From Monarcha castaneiventris obscurior (taxonomy: Eukaryota > Chordata > Aves > Passeriformes > Monarchidae), in assembly GCA_026261815.1 (NCBI GenBank), contig JAMPIT010000566.1:24081001-24145000 (forward strand): a DNA stretch of 64,000 nt. Reading direction: 5' to 3'. The first letter of the stretch is position 1; each line of letters starts with the position of its first letter. The position numbers were made by a program, and so were the translations under genes. Shown piece by piece: positions 49,821 through 62,200 of the stretch. The notes beneath the pieces are model-generated. The model did not search any database. It was not told where the DNA came from and worked only from the letters and a program-made list of their open reading frames with translations.

Positions 49821-52800
49821 GCGACAGCAAGTAGCTTTTCTTATTATTTCAAAACATCCAAAGATTGACTCACACCCTCAGCCAGCATAAAACTAGGCTG
49901 ATACACCAAGAAAAAAGCCCAAGACTAAAATCTCCTTTTGACATCTACAGATCTGAACAACTGCTCCTGAACCTCATTTTCATGTTCTAGAACCAATAAT
50001 GCTTTCGAGTATTTCTGTTTGCTTTAAACTAGATTTCAGATGTCAAAGTTGGTGAAATACCCAAGGAAAAGCAGGGGCAGAATTTGGATTAATTTGTCAG
50101 GACACAAAGGCACTGGTAGACTTCACCACAGCCAGGACCTCTCTACCTGTGGGCCCAAGAGCTGTACTTAAGTAATAATATTTGTAATATCCTTAATTCT
50201 TAACTCCACATTACTCCTTAATTAAAGTGCAAACGCTTCCTGAAACATTACTTATGAAATTCCGACAAAAGAACAGTTTTTGAAAGCAAGAGTCCTATTT
50301 CAATCACTTTGCACACACACTTCACTGAATTTACTTCAGCTGCCCATCCAAAATCCCCCTTTAATTCAAGAATAACATTGCAAAGGCACTAGCTAATTAT
50401 TATCTTCTAATGTAGCCGGATTACATAAGGCATGCAGTTATCTCAGAAACTTAAATCTGTGTTCTGCAGCCACTTCACCAAGGCAGTTAAACCCAGCTCC
50501 CAGGGTCCCACCACCCTGAATCCATGCACTGTTACTAGATCACTGTTGCTGCCACTTATTCAGCCATTTCTCTGGTGAAGTGCATTATTTTTAGTCAGGT
50601 GTAACACAAACATTTGAATATATCTCACTTCTAAGACCATTTGTCCAATATTTGCAGATTGTCCTGTGAATCACCTCCCTCAGCATTTAATCACTGCAGC
50701 ATTTTACTGTGCTTTCATCATCGTTCCATTTAAGTCACTGAGAAATAAAATGTATTTTTGTGGGGAAAACTGCTCCTAATTTAGCATCTACTAAGATTTC
50801 ACACACTTATTTTCCATATACATGATGACACTTTATGCCAATGCCTTTAAAGAAAAACTGTTTAATATCTGGCCTGGATAGCAGGCTTAAACTTAGTAAT
50901 TCACCAAGCTCAGTACACCCACATCAAAAGAGGTAGGGGAGCCCAGATGATGATGTAAGAGCTCATCCATGTATCCTGCAGGTCTCTGCAAGAGAACTGG
51001 ACAGAACTGAATACCAACATCTGTATAGCAGTATTTCTTTATTTTAGAATGGATTAAAATGCACTGAATGGTATTTAAACCTGTCAATACTGCTCTGACT
51101 AGAACCTTATTTCAGGTGCACGTATCTGGTCTGCAGCATTCTTTCAAATTTTTATGCTTTGCAATGCTGGCCAGCCATTCTTCCTGTTGCCCAGTGCAAG
51201 GGGAAAGTGCAAAATACATCAGGCACACATTATAGCCCAGGTTCCTCCCATCCAACATCAGACATGAAACTGAGATGTCTAAGTTCAGAACCTACTCGAC
51301 CCACATGATTTCAGCATTCCCTGGAGTAAGAGATGTGCATCCTCTGAGGCTCATCAGCCCCTTACTTCGACTCCAGAGAATCCAAGGCAACTGCAGATGA
51401 ACCCAAGTTTGTATAATGAAAAGTCCCACTTTTGTATACATTACTGACAGAGTGCCACAAAGGATGAGTCGCATAATAAAAACAATAAAACACTTTAGGA
51501 TTCCAGCAAAGTCCAATAAATGACTCAAGTTCCGCCTATGGAGATACTGTATTTCTACTCTTGCCCTTCTCCCAGTCCTTTCACAATTCGTTCAGAAAGA
51601 TGAAGAGGAAAAATCAGCAACAAAGCCCCGTTGTCATCTCTCTAGGGCATGTAGAATACCCTCACATGTTTTAAGTCAAAATCAATTTAAAGACTAAATC
51701 TTTTCTCATTTGGAGTTGTACTGTGATCAACATTTAACTTGAATACAAAGTAATCCTTCAAGATAAAGGGTCTCATTTTTTATTTAAAAGCCTTTCACAA
51801 AGCATTTAAAGTCATCAACAGGCTTATGTAGAAAATACTAATTTTAAAGAAAATGCAAGACTATTTAGTGAGAGCTAACCTGAGGCCTCTAAAAAGGAAA
51901 AAAAATCAAATGTGTTTTATAAGAGAAATGCTTTCTTATTTATTCAACTTCTCATCCTATAGGTAGCCACTTCTTTGAGGAATGCTTACAAGTTTAAATG
52001 AAGTCACTCAGCTGTCTTCTTTCCTCCTTTTGGGGCAGACAGACATAAGAAGTTCATCTTCTGTTAGCCAACTCAGAACTGTGCTTTATTTTTTAAGACC
52101 TCTAACAAAAAGAATAAAAAGATAAACTTAAGATGACAGAGGGCAGCTGAATTCCCAAGACTTGAGCAACCTTCCCTACTGCCTGACTACAACCACTGCA
52201 CACAGGTACAGCAAGAGCTTCAAGTACTCAGCCAAATTCTCTTCCTTTTCAGAGCTACAGGGTCAGTGCACACCAAGCCATCCTTGGACCATCGGAGCAG
52301 AGCACAAGGACAAGGGAACAACAGCTCCATGCAGGAATGAAATGAGGTATGGACAAAGCCAGAAGCTCCTTGTTCTCCTCCACTGGCTGTAAGCATCCTC
52401 ACCCGAGCTGCATCTCATGTCCCTCAGAAACCTGCACCTTATACATGCCCAATTTTCCCTTTGCACCCACCACAGGAAAAGACAGGGGGTCTCAACTTTT
52501 ATACAGCATAGAATTTGAAATGTGGCTTGTCATTCATTCTGTACAAACTTGATGTCCAATGCTGAGTGCAAGACTTCCGTATTTTCAGTGAATATAACCA
52601 AAGAAAAGTCAGAGTTCGAGGAGTGTTAATGTAAATGTGAAAAAACCTCCATATTACAGAATTCCAGTTGCCTAGGGATCATTATTACCAAAAGCATAAT
52701 TTTCTTAGTCTTCAAAACTCCCACCAAACCACCTACGTTCCTGAAAACTGAGCTTTTGGAATTAGATATCTAAACTTCTCCTTCTGCCCCCTCATACTGC

Positions 52801-55300
52801 CCCCACACACCAGCTTTCCTCCCCACTCATTTCTCTTTCCATCCATGAGATGTCAAATAAAATACTGGCCTGAACATGGTGTCCTGTAAAGCAGCATGGA
52901 GAGCATCTTATACTTCTCTAGAACAGTTCACTCACTGTATCTATTTTCACTCAGATCACATTTCACATCCAAGACCCCAGAGAATGACAAGCCAGGTTTC
53001 ATTTTTAGATTAAGCCTGAAACACAATAGGAGCTGATAGTGCTAAGCAGTACTCTGTGGAGAATGAGGTGATTTTGTACTTGACCCCTTATTTCAAGGGG
53101 CTGATAAATCTCCCCTTGTTCAAGTTGTTGTCATGATAAACCCAAACTCCCATCTCACCAATGCATTATTTCATGCACAGAGCCCTGACAAACACAAGAT
53201 GCTGCCTGCCAGCATGAGGGCACTACACAAATCCCATTTGTTTAACTCAGAGGTACCTATGGCCAAGCACGCAAATCCCAACTCCTAGACTAATTCAGTT
53301 GAAAGAAGAAAAATACATGCTACTTTCTGAAGGTCAGTGAGTACATGACATGTTCTGTTTCTTAATTTATTTATCACGGGAGCAAGCATCGTAATATTAG
53401 CAGTTTCTCTTGAAATCAGAGCCTGGAACATCTAAGACGTTTCTCTGAAGAAAGCTCCAAGGAGAGTGCCTTTGTTCAGTGACCGTAAAACAGGAGTACG
53501 TGCTTTGCTCAGCTCAGAGGACACAGGTCTCTGAGAGATCACTTGGGTCACTTCATACCACCGACTTGGTGACAAACATATAATAGGTGTCCAGTTTCAA
53601 AGGGCTCACAGAACATCTACTCCACATGTTCCTTCTCTTCCTCCTCCCCCCCACCAACTCCAGCTTGTGGCAGATCAAAAGCATTTTCCAATAACCCACC
53701 AAGAAAACCCTCAAGACTCATAGCTTCAGCATTCAGTCTTTTACCATCACACACACAGAAGAGAAAAAAGTCATGGCTGAGGTTTCCTAAGGCTCAAGAA
53801 ACCTTCCCTGACTGCCTGTCTACAGAGATGGAGAGCACTGCCAATGTCCTGTGCCTGCACAATTTCTTGGACCTAAGTGCAAGGTAAAGGTAATGCTTCA
53901 GGAAAGAAGAGGCAAGTTCTCTTTTGATCTACTTGGATTTGATTTCCTGTTAAGTAACCATGATGAATACTTCCTAATGAAGTTGTTATAGATTTACCCA
54001 ACAGTGTAATTTTGTTAGAAACAGCAACTGACAACTTTAATTGTGAAAGGAGCGCTGCATTCGAAGTTTCAAGTAGATGTATGTTTTAAGACGATTAAAT
54101 CTGGTAGCTATTTTGAAGCTCCTGCAAAGCCTCAACAGTGCACACAGGTGGCTGCCTTCAAGACTGATTTTACAGACCTCCATCATTAAAATAAAAAAAG
54201 AAAGGCTTTTCCATGCAACATCCGTAATTATTTTTGTATAGTCCGGTCCCAAATCAGTGAAGCATATAACTTCTGAAAGCCATCTGAAACACAAGAATTA
54301 CAAAGTTCAACAGAAAAAAAAAAAAAAATCACGTGCACGTGACCCAGACCTCCCTACAGAAGAGATAAGAATGGATAAGAGGGTTATGTGGTAGCAGCCA
54401 GGCCCAAAACACAAAAAAGGACATGCAACATCAAGTACAAAAACAATGCTCAAGTCTCTACCCTACCACTGTGCCTTTATTAGACATGTGATTTAGCATC
54501 TTCTTGAATTAGGGTCCACATCAAATCTCTTTCCTTTCCACTCCTACTAAAATGATAAGATGTTTTACTTTTTTTCAGAATAGTATTATTTCTCTTTTAT
54601 CATGCTAAACAAACTTGCACAGGGTAAGTACCTTTAATAAACACAGACCCTGCTACTGAACATTAATTTGACTGTTCCACTCCCCAAGCCAAAAAAGCTC
54701 TGCATGTACTAATAAACTCCAAAAAGCATTTATGATTATCACAAAAAGGCAACCTACAGAAAATCTTTTAGAAAACAATTTTGGCTTCTATTTATTTGCT
54801 TTCTAAGGTTTTTTATTTCTCTGCTATTCACATTCTCAGTCATTCTGAAATGACTAAATCAAGCTGACTGTATAAAGGAAATAAAGGGCTTGCAAGAGCA
54901 AATAGGCAGTAGCCATTGCCAAGTCTATCCAGATAAAGTTTTAAATTCCTTTTCAAGGTTTTTAGCTAAAAATATCTTTAAATAAACCTTTATTTCTTGT
55001 TTTTAGATTACAAACACTTAAGTCTCCTTCCTTTTGTAGATACAAGAAGAAACAGAATTTAAAACAAAAAAAGTCCCAAAACAACAAAACCACTACCAAA
55101 CCTACAAACACAGATGGCAAATTTATCTTAACAGCCCAGCCCCAGTGAAATATAAAAGGTAAATAAACACCACAAGCGGCAGAAACATCCTCTTTTATAG
55201 TCCCTGTGATTAACCATTACAGGTAACACTGGTCAACAACACCCCGCATCTAAAACACCTTCTTCATACCGAAAGACCGCTTTGTTTCTCCTATCTGGAG
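49821..55300. other. Noncoding, 5' part of intron 1
   Basis: No gene was recognised. Segment 50.53-50.75 kb is ordered non-repetitive sequence that could be a conserved element. A poly-A run lies at 54314-54327. Open frames are all under 90 codons. Confidence 0.55.
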
Positions 55301-56080
55301 ATGCAATTCAGGGAAGCAACCCCAAGAGCAGCAGCCCTGCTCGCACCACCACAGCGCAAGGCAGGGGCAGCCCCGGCCGCCCCCACGCCCCCCGGGAGGA
55401 GCGAGCATCCCGTGGCGAGCGCCCCGGTTTTCATTTGTCCGCTGGTTTTCAGGCAGGTTACCGTGTTTGCCTTTGTTTGGCTTCCTCCCGCAGCCCGGAC
55501 CCATCGCCGCCGCAAGCGCGGGGGGCAAGGCAGAGCGGCGGGCAGGGGCGGACACGCGTGGCCGTGACCCGGCAGCGCGGCCCGGCCGCCGCCGCTCCCT
55601 CCCCGGGGCTGCCGGGGCCGGGGCGGGCCATGAGGCGCCCGCCGCACTCACCTCGGCGCCCTGCCAGGGGGACCAGGTGGCCGCTGCCGCCGGCGCTCCG
55701 CGGCTCGCCCGAGCCAGTGGGGCAGCGCCTCCCGCCGGGGCCCGCGGCATGGGAAGGAGGGAGGGAAGGAGCGGGATGGGATGGAGCGCAGGGGAGGCGG
55801 CGCCGGGCCCCGCCCGCGGGCGGGGAGGCGGCGGAGCGGAGCTGCCTTTTGTCCGGGCTCCGATGGCCGGCCCGGCACCGGCGTCCCCCGGCGGGGAGGC
55901 GGCCGCGGCTCTTTGTGCGGCGGGGCCAGCGCGGCCAGCGGAGCGCTCGCCCCCGCCCCCGCCCCCGCCCCGGGCGCGCTCACCTCCAGCACCTGTGAGG
56001 GCTGGGGAGGCACCGCCGCCTCCTCGCCGCGGGCTGCCAGGGGCAGGTGCTCCCCGGGTGGGGAGGGCGTATTGGAGTGA
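55300..56080 (-). promoter_or_regulatory. CpG-island promoter of the minus-strand gene
   Basis: This is the richest GC/CpG block in the window, with abrupt AT-rich flanks. It contains clustered GC boxes (CCCCGCCCCC-type repeats at 55950-55972; ggggcggg-like sites at about 55808-55828), no evident TATA box, and two minus-strand donors of GAG|GTGAG type (after 55984 and 55652). The features fit a TATA-less housekeeping-type promoter with dispersed start sites. Start sites are expected between the second donor and about 56.1 kb. It could also fire towards plus, but no plus-strand exon was found. The many long overlapping frames here (up to 238 codons) come from the composition. Confidence 0.85.
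55652..55750 (-). CDS. First coding exon (candidate) of the minus-strand gene
   Basis: An ATG at 55750 opens 33 codons in phase 0 up to a strong GAG|GTGAGT donor. The peptide is alanine/proline/arginine-rich (MPRAPAGGAAPLARASRG...) and ends ...TWSPWQGAE, the kind of low-complexity start common in exons inside CpG islands. Joined in phase to the exon at 44893-44695 it would make an open product across a 10.8-kb intron. The start was chosen as the first ATG of the open stretch before the donor; its context (gcggcATGcc with purine-poor -3) is not decisive. The exon could instead be untranslated, with translation starting in the next exon. The gene is not recognised. Confidence 0.5.
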
Positions 56081-56148
56081 GGGGCTTTGCGTGCCTTCTC
56101 CAGTGAAAAGGGGTTATTTCCAGGAAAGCTTTTGCTACCTGTAGGCAT
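55984..56148 (-). CDS. Alternative first exon (candidate)
   Basis: A second minus-strand donor, GAG|GTGAGC, ends a phase-0 stretch whose nearest in-frame ATG is at 56148 (55 codons, beginning MPTGSKSFPGNNPFSLEK and ending QPSQVLE). Like the 55652 exon it ends in glutamate at phase 0, so either could splice in frame to the exon at 44893. The part upstream of about 56085 is outside the CpG island and may be untranscribed, so the ATG choice is weak. A transcript starting inside the island could use this donor as a noncoding first exon. Confidence 0.3.
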
Positions 56149-56164
56149 ATCGCCTCATATTTTG

Positions 56165-56275
56165 GGGAACTGTGGCGCTTAAGGACATGGTTTAGTAACA
56201 GTGCTGGATCTGCGGTTGGACTTGATGATCTCGGAGATCTTTTCCGACCTAAGCCATTCCACGGTTCTGTAATAA
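56165..56275 (+). mobile_element. CR1 LINE 3'-end fragment beside promoter
   Basis: 'cttaaggacatggtttagta', 'gcggttggacttgatgatct', 'agatcttttccgacctaagc' and 'attccacggttctgtaat' match the avian CR1 3' end in plus orientation. The fragment is about 110 bp, noncoding and 5'-truncated. It keeps several CpGs, unlike older CR1 pieces here, perhaps because it lies next to an unmethylated island. It points away from the minus-strand gene and lies about 100 bp upstream of the island edge. Confidence 0.9.
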
Positions 56276-59200
56276 CAGAGAGGTACACCGTATGCCACGT
56301 GAAGTTTTGCAGTCTCAATTCTGACGTTTCCTGGCGTTTTAGTGTTTGGCTCCCAACGTTTTGTTTTGCTTTTTTTGGAATGTGTATATGAAGGTAACAG
56401 CACTTTCTGTGTTTACATCCTGATCAGAGAATTGAACACCTGGAAGTGGATTTGTTTTCCCATTATAGAAAGACAAAAAGCAACAAGCTTTAGAAAACAA
56501 AAGCAACAAGCCAACCAACAACAGGTATATGCTTTTTTGTTCAGGTATCCCCAAACATTAAAACATTTGCTTTTAAGCAAAACAATGCACAGCATGTGTT
56601 TTTGTGTGCTGCATGTATAAACATGTGAGAAACGGGAGCTGTAGAGATGTGCGTTTCATGGGAAGCACCGGAGATGTGTCCCTGACTGACCACAGGCTTT
56701 CCTAATCCCTCTCTTCTCAGACGGGCAGCAGTCTTCAATGCTGCTCTACATCCCTGCTGCAACAGTGGTGCTTTATGTCCCTGATAATGCAACTGCAAGG
56801 TTCAGACACTACATTCCAGAACTGAGGAAAAAGTGAGGGCTACCACATATTTCATTTACTTCCTATTTCTTGAGCAAGAGGCTTCTGATTTTTAGAAATA
56901 CATCAGATGACAGAGATATGCTGTGTACACTTGTCTCCTTAATAACCTGCTCTTTCTTAAAGCCCAGTGACCCCGGGTAGTGTCAGGAAATGGCTTACAG
57001 AAACAAGGTTTTGGTATTTGGCAGCTTCTTAAGGCAGCTTAACCCAAAAGGTGGATCAAACAGAACCTGAGATGCAAGTAGGTAACCAAGTCACCTTAGC
57101 AGCAACCATGGTCTGTTCTCCATGAGATGTCCCGTGCTCCAGTATGTCATGGGAAAGAGTGACCCTGTGGAACACTTCACTGTGAAACCGGGGACTTCTG
57201 AGAGAAAGTGCAGATTCAGATAGATCACTATTTTTTTTCTTTTTTTTTTTCAGTACCTCACAAGAACATTTTCAGTGTTGGTTGAAAAGATCTGGTTGGC
57301 TGTCCAGGGAAAAGGGCCAATTAATGATGACATGAAAGAGCAGAGAGGACGCCTTAATTTGGAGCTACCGTGAAAAACAGCTTTGAAAGAAGTCTCTGAA
57401 GCACAAGGGAGGCAGCAATCAAACACAGAATTTAGATTTCAGTTCTGTATTGTGTTGCAGGCATTTTTTGATCTCTATCCCTATAGCTACCCTACCCCTA
57501 GAGCAGTAAACTAAATGGGGCTAGGGTTCAGGATTAAAGCCCAGCACTGGTCATCCTCGGTGCTGCCCCCTGGGTGGTGGTGTCCCCAGCGTGGTTCTGT
57601 CCTAGTGAGCAGGAGTCCCTGGGGCGCAGCTCAAGGGTCGCTCTGTGCCCGGGCCATTCCCAGCAGACTGCGTGCAACTGACCTATTTCAGGAGATAAGA
57701 GTTTAGTTGTGCCTGTGAAAGCCATGTTGTGCCAGCTGGTTCCTGTGACAAAGGACAGCTCCTGACCTGCTTTTTTTTGCTAGTAGAAACGCAAGGGTTT
57801 TGACTTTTGTGATCCCTGCTGTGTTCTGTGTCAAACCTTAGGCACTGGCTGGAGTCAAGCAGTGAGAAGTCAGACTGAAGATCTGAGCATTTTATTGATT
57901 GAGCAGGATTTCCGCAGAACTCTTTGCTCAAAGAAGGTACCGTTGCATTGGCGACTAGCATCAGAGTTTATGGAATAAATGGATTGTATTATGAATAGAC
58001 TTTTATTATTAATAGACTCAGAAATGTTATTTCTTCTACATTAAGCAAAATACATTAATTAGTACAACATTGGCTTTTATAAGAACGATATATTTTGTGG
58101 AAAATACTTTATTTTTTACTAATGCTAAAAAGCTGGGGCAAATTTCAGCAGGAAGCAGTTAAGTTTCAAGCAAATGTTGAGAACAGATGGCATTTAGGTC
58201 TGAAGAAATTAATAAAGAAAGAAAGTAAGTCACTAGAGCAAATGTGTGCTTTCACATCACAACAGCTGAAGGTAAAAGTGGGCTGGAAAGAGGTTGAATT
58301 ATCTTAAAATATCTGTCCTAAATATGAGGAGAAGGGTGGAATTCCTAGGAATTGTAAACCAATGAAGTATTACGGCTCTAGCAAAAACTGTACTATGGAG
58401 CACCTCCTTCACACACGTGTACATGGTATTTCTGGTGCTGTCAGTGTGAAAGTGTTATCAATAATTAGCATGAAATTTTCTTAGTATCAGCTGTATTTGT
58501 TTCTGCCATTTATGAAGTCTGGAGGGTCTACAAAATGACATCAGGTTGGCTTTCAGGAACAGACTACATGAATTTGGTCTAATAAAAATCTGAGACCTTT
58601 ATTGAGCAACTGGTCTAAACCACAACTTGCAGAGAATCAGAAACTGTCTGTAAAATCATAGTAATGTACTGGGAAAAAAGACGCAGAAAATTAAGACTCA
58701 AAGCTGTTATTTGCAGAAGTTCTCCAGGGTAAGTTAGGGAGATTTTTTTAAACATAACAAGAATAAAATAGTAATGACTGTATACAGGCAAGAGGAAATG
58801 CAATTTTTTTTTTTACATAGATCGACAATGAGTCTTTTCTTTATAATTATAGCAATAATTAGTGAATGATGTAAAGCAATTCTGATTAAAATTAAGGCAG
58901 TCTAAAAAAACCCAAACTGAGCAATAGAGATATGTGTACAAAAACACAGGGCTGAAAAAATTATTAGTTGCAAATGTAGTGGAAATGTGAATAAACTGGG
59001 AAGAGTCAAAACTTTGGAGGATCCCATTGGTAAGCTGCACAAATCCATGTTTTTACAAGATGTGAGCAAAATGTGTTACTAGAAAATCTAGCCTGCCTTC
59101 TTACTTCACCATGAACATTTACAAACATGACTCATAGGTTCAGGGAATGCTGTTACAACCATACTCTGATGTCTGATGGTGCAAAGTATCTCCAGAAGTT

Positions 59201-62200
59201 CTTCTTTCTCTAGTACGAATACGTTTAATACAAATCCCAAGAACTCAGTAAAAATAACGCCAATCTCTCCATAAATATTAGAAAGACTCTTGATTTCAGG
59301 GTTACTCTAGGGCTGAAAATTCAAGCTGAATATGCTAGCAATACCAGCAGAGGCCATGGTAGTCCTTGTAGCCTATAGTAAGTTCAATTTTATCCAAAGG
59401 GTGCAGCAGAAGATTCAGCTTGTTATGGCTGGATACTCCTTTTGTGTCCACCAGAGTTCTTGATGAAACACAGGACAATTGCCATAACAAATGGGAAAGG
59501 AACTGGCTTGGGCAGGAATTGAATGGACAAGACACTTAAATATGTGCAGTGAATAGGAAGAAAGCTAATTAGCTACAAGGAAAAAGCTTTGGACACCAAC
59601 TGCTCTTTCATGACCTCCCTGAACTCTGTTTAATCAAAAAACAGTGTACAGGCTTGGGATTTAAAAACCAGATGGTCCAATGAGAGACTTCTTGTCACTA
59701 CTTGTGTGAAGACACACAGGATTCTGGAGATGAAGTCCTCCATTTTTAGATCTCCTCCCATTTATTGCCATAATTCTCCGAATCAGTCACTGGAACAAAA
59801 GTGAAGATACACTCCAGTCTTTTAAGGTGTATGAGGAATGAATAAACCACGACAAACATTATCTCCAGGAAATCAGGTGATAAAAGAAGAATCCTTTGGT
59901 GGGACCTTCCTATTGGAAGGTACTAGAAAATCCATAGCAACCAAGGGAAACTACAGCTAATGTGGAGAAAGCCTCTCATTTACATGGCTTTAAAATGGCA
60001 GATTAAAAAACTCTTCTGATCTTATGAAGTACGGAAAGGATTTTTCTGTGCTTTTCCATTCTAATTGAACCAACACTGTGGAAAGCATTAGCAGCAAAAA
60101 GCAGTCAGAGTTTCTGCAGCTGCTGTGCCACAGCTACCCCATACAGCAGAGCTTCCAGAAAAGGCCTGGAAGAGCAATGCAATTTTAAATGCCTGTCACA
60201 AGACAGAAGGTAGCTTCCTGCAGGTATAGGGGAATCTACAGGGCAAGAATCTCCCTATATTTTGATTTAGCAAATATTCATGCTGGAAGTGGCCATGGAA
60301 AATCTGTCCTGTTGTTTACCTGGGCGGTTGGCACAGAATCACTCTTCCACCACTCCTGGTGCCTGTAAAACATAGCTGACATGTGGAGCATGTGATCCTC
60401 TTTCCTCTCCTCCCTTCCTTCCTTTCAGGGTAACAGGTCAGATGAGGTCTCTTGCGGTCCCACAGCCATTAAAGGTATTGGGAGGACTGGGAGATCTGCC
60501 TGTAGCCCCTAGTGTCTAAATGGAAGGAGAAAGGCTCCCTGGCTAGAGATTCGGGACTCTGAAGTTGCTTAGGTCCTACAAAGCTCTACAGCTTCAGGCT
60601 GCAAGGTCCAGACCTTGTCAGCTAAATAAATTAGTCCTAATATGTGTACTGGGGACATGGTCACAAGCAACAAAAATCATGTGGGAGGACGAAGCTGTAA
60701 GTCCATCCTGCTAATGGCTTGTGCAAGAGCCCCAAATTCTACCTTTGCTATTCACATTTCAAATTTTGTGTCTCTATGTCTTTGTTGTTGTCATAGTGAC
60801 AGAAGGCACCAAGAATATTCTATGGGTTTTTTTCTTTGTCATGAATGCAGAACATCCTTTGGCATGTATGTTTTCTCTCCCTCCTGGTTGCTTTTTTCCT
60901 TAGCTTCCCCAAGAGCTTAAAAAGAAAAGAATTGAAATAATTGAGTTCACTGTGCTTATGTTCAGTAAATTAAATAGTAAACACAAACATACACAAACAA
61001 ATACAATACATGCTAAAGAACTTGGGCTGAATGTCATGATTAAAAATATGTTGCAGGTACTATTTGTTTTTATTTTCAGTGACTACCCAACAGGAAATCT
61101 CCTGCTGGCTGTAATGGGAGCTTAGACACCTGCATTGAACACAAATGGCTGTAAGTGCCTGAACCTGAACCTCACCTGAACCTTTGACTTCTTGGATCAT
61201 ATTTTGATGTTGAGTTGTTCAAATACACAACTCCCACTTAATTCTGCTTGTGCAGAGAAAGGGCAGAGAGACTGGAAACTTCCTGGGACTAGAAACATGG
61301 TGTGCTTTGGTCTGCAGTATGCAAGGCAGGGATTTCAAAGTCATAGGTGCTGCTGTCTTGTTCCGTGGGAAACACAGTCTAGGTCAGAATTTTGGGCTGT
61401 GCACCATGAAACAAACAAAATGATGAAGACTCATAGTAAAGGAAAGAAATTGTTTGAGACAGAACAAAACCCATGGACTTTCTTTTAAAAGTAGTAGAGC
61501 ATGTTAGTTTTGAGTACATCTGGTGTGGTGGTAGAGAATAAATGGATTTGCAACCCATGAACACTATTAGAAGAGTGGTGTGACCTGGCAGGAAGATTAA
61601 ATGTCTGTGAACAGTAATGTAAAAGGTGAGGTGCAGGCAAACGTTCAAATGGACATTCACCAGATTTACAGGTGACATGAGAGGATCCACATGAGAGGAT
61701 GCTTGAATTCTACTGTGGAACAGTGAAATTTATTTTTATGCCACTCTAATTAACTTTCCTAACTCCCAAGCTGACATACTTTCATACATATAACACCTGC
61801 AGTGTCCACATATAGATGAGGAAACTCATCAGTGACAAGAATATCATGGGATTTATAGTGCCTGGCAGCAGTAGTATGGGCTTTTTGCACAACATCCACT
61901 TTCCTCCCTAAACCAGTAGAATTCTAAACAGTGTCTTGGCTCAATACCTGGATATCAAATTAATTATATCAGGATTGGTAAATGGGCATCTCTGTGAAAT
62001 GTAAGGGGAATGTAAATCTTTATAGACTGAAACAGTTAAAAAGTTAAGTGTGGTTGGCAATTAACCTTATGGAAAACAGAAACAGCTTCTAGCAACAGCT
62101 CTTAAACAATGAGTCAGGGTGGAGCTTTCTTGAATGAGAAGATTAGTTGCCAGTGAATTAAGATAATATCTCAACTTTCTGTATTTCAATGTTCATACAC

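Noticed and set aside
55282..56144. Overlapping plus-strand frames of 238, 225 and 99 codons
   Set aside because: GC-rich CpG-island sequence lacks stop codons in most frames. The peptides are Ala/Pro/Arg low complexity, and the splice donors here support the minus strand.
57231..57260. Plus-strand splice acceptor (long T tract then cag)
   Set aside because: No matching donor or open exon follows; poly-T tracts produce such motifs by chance.
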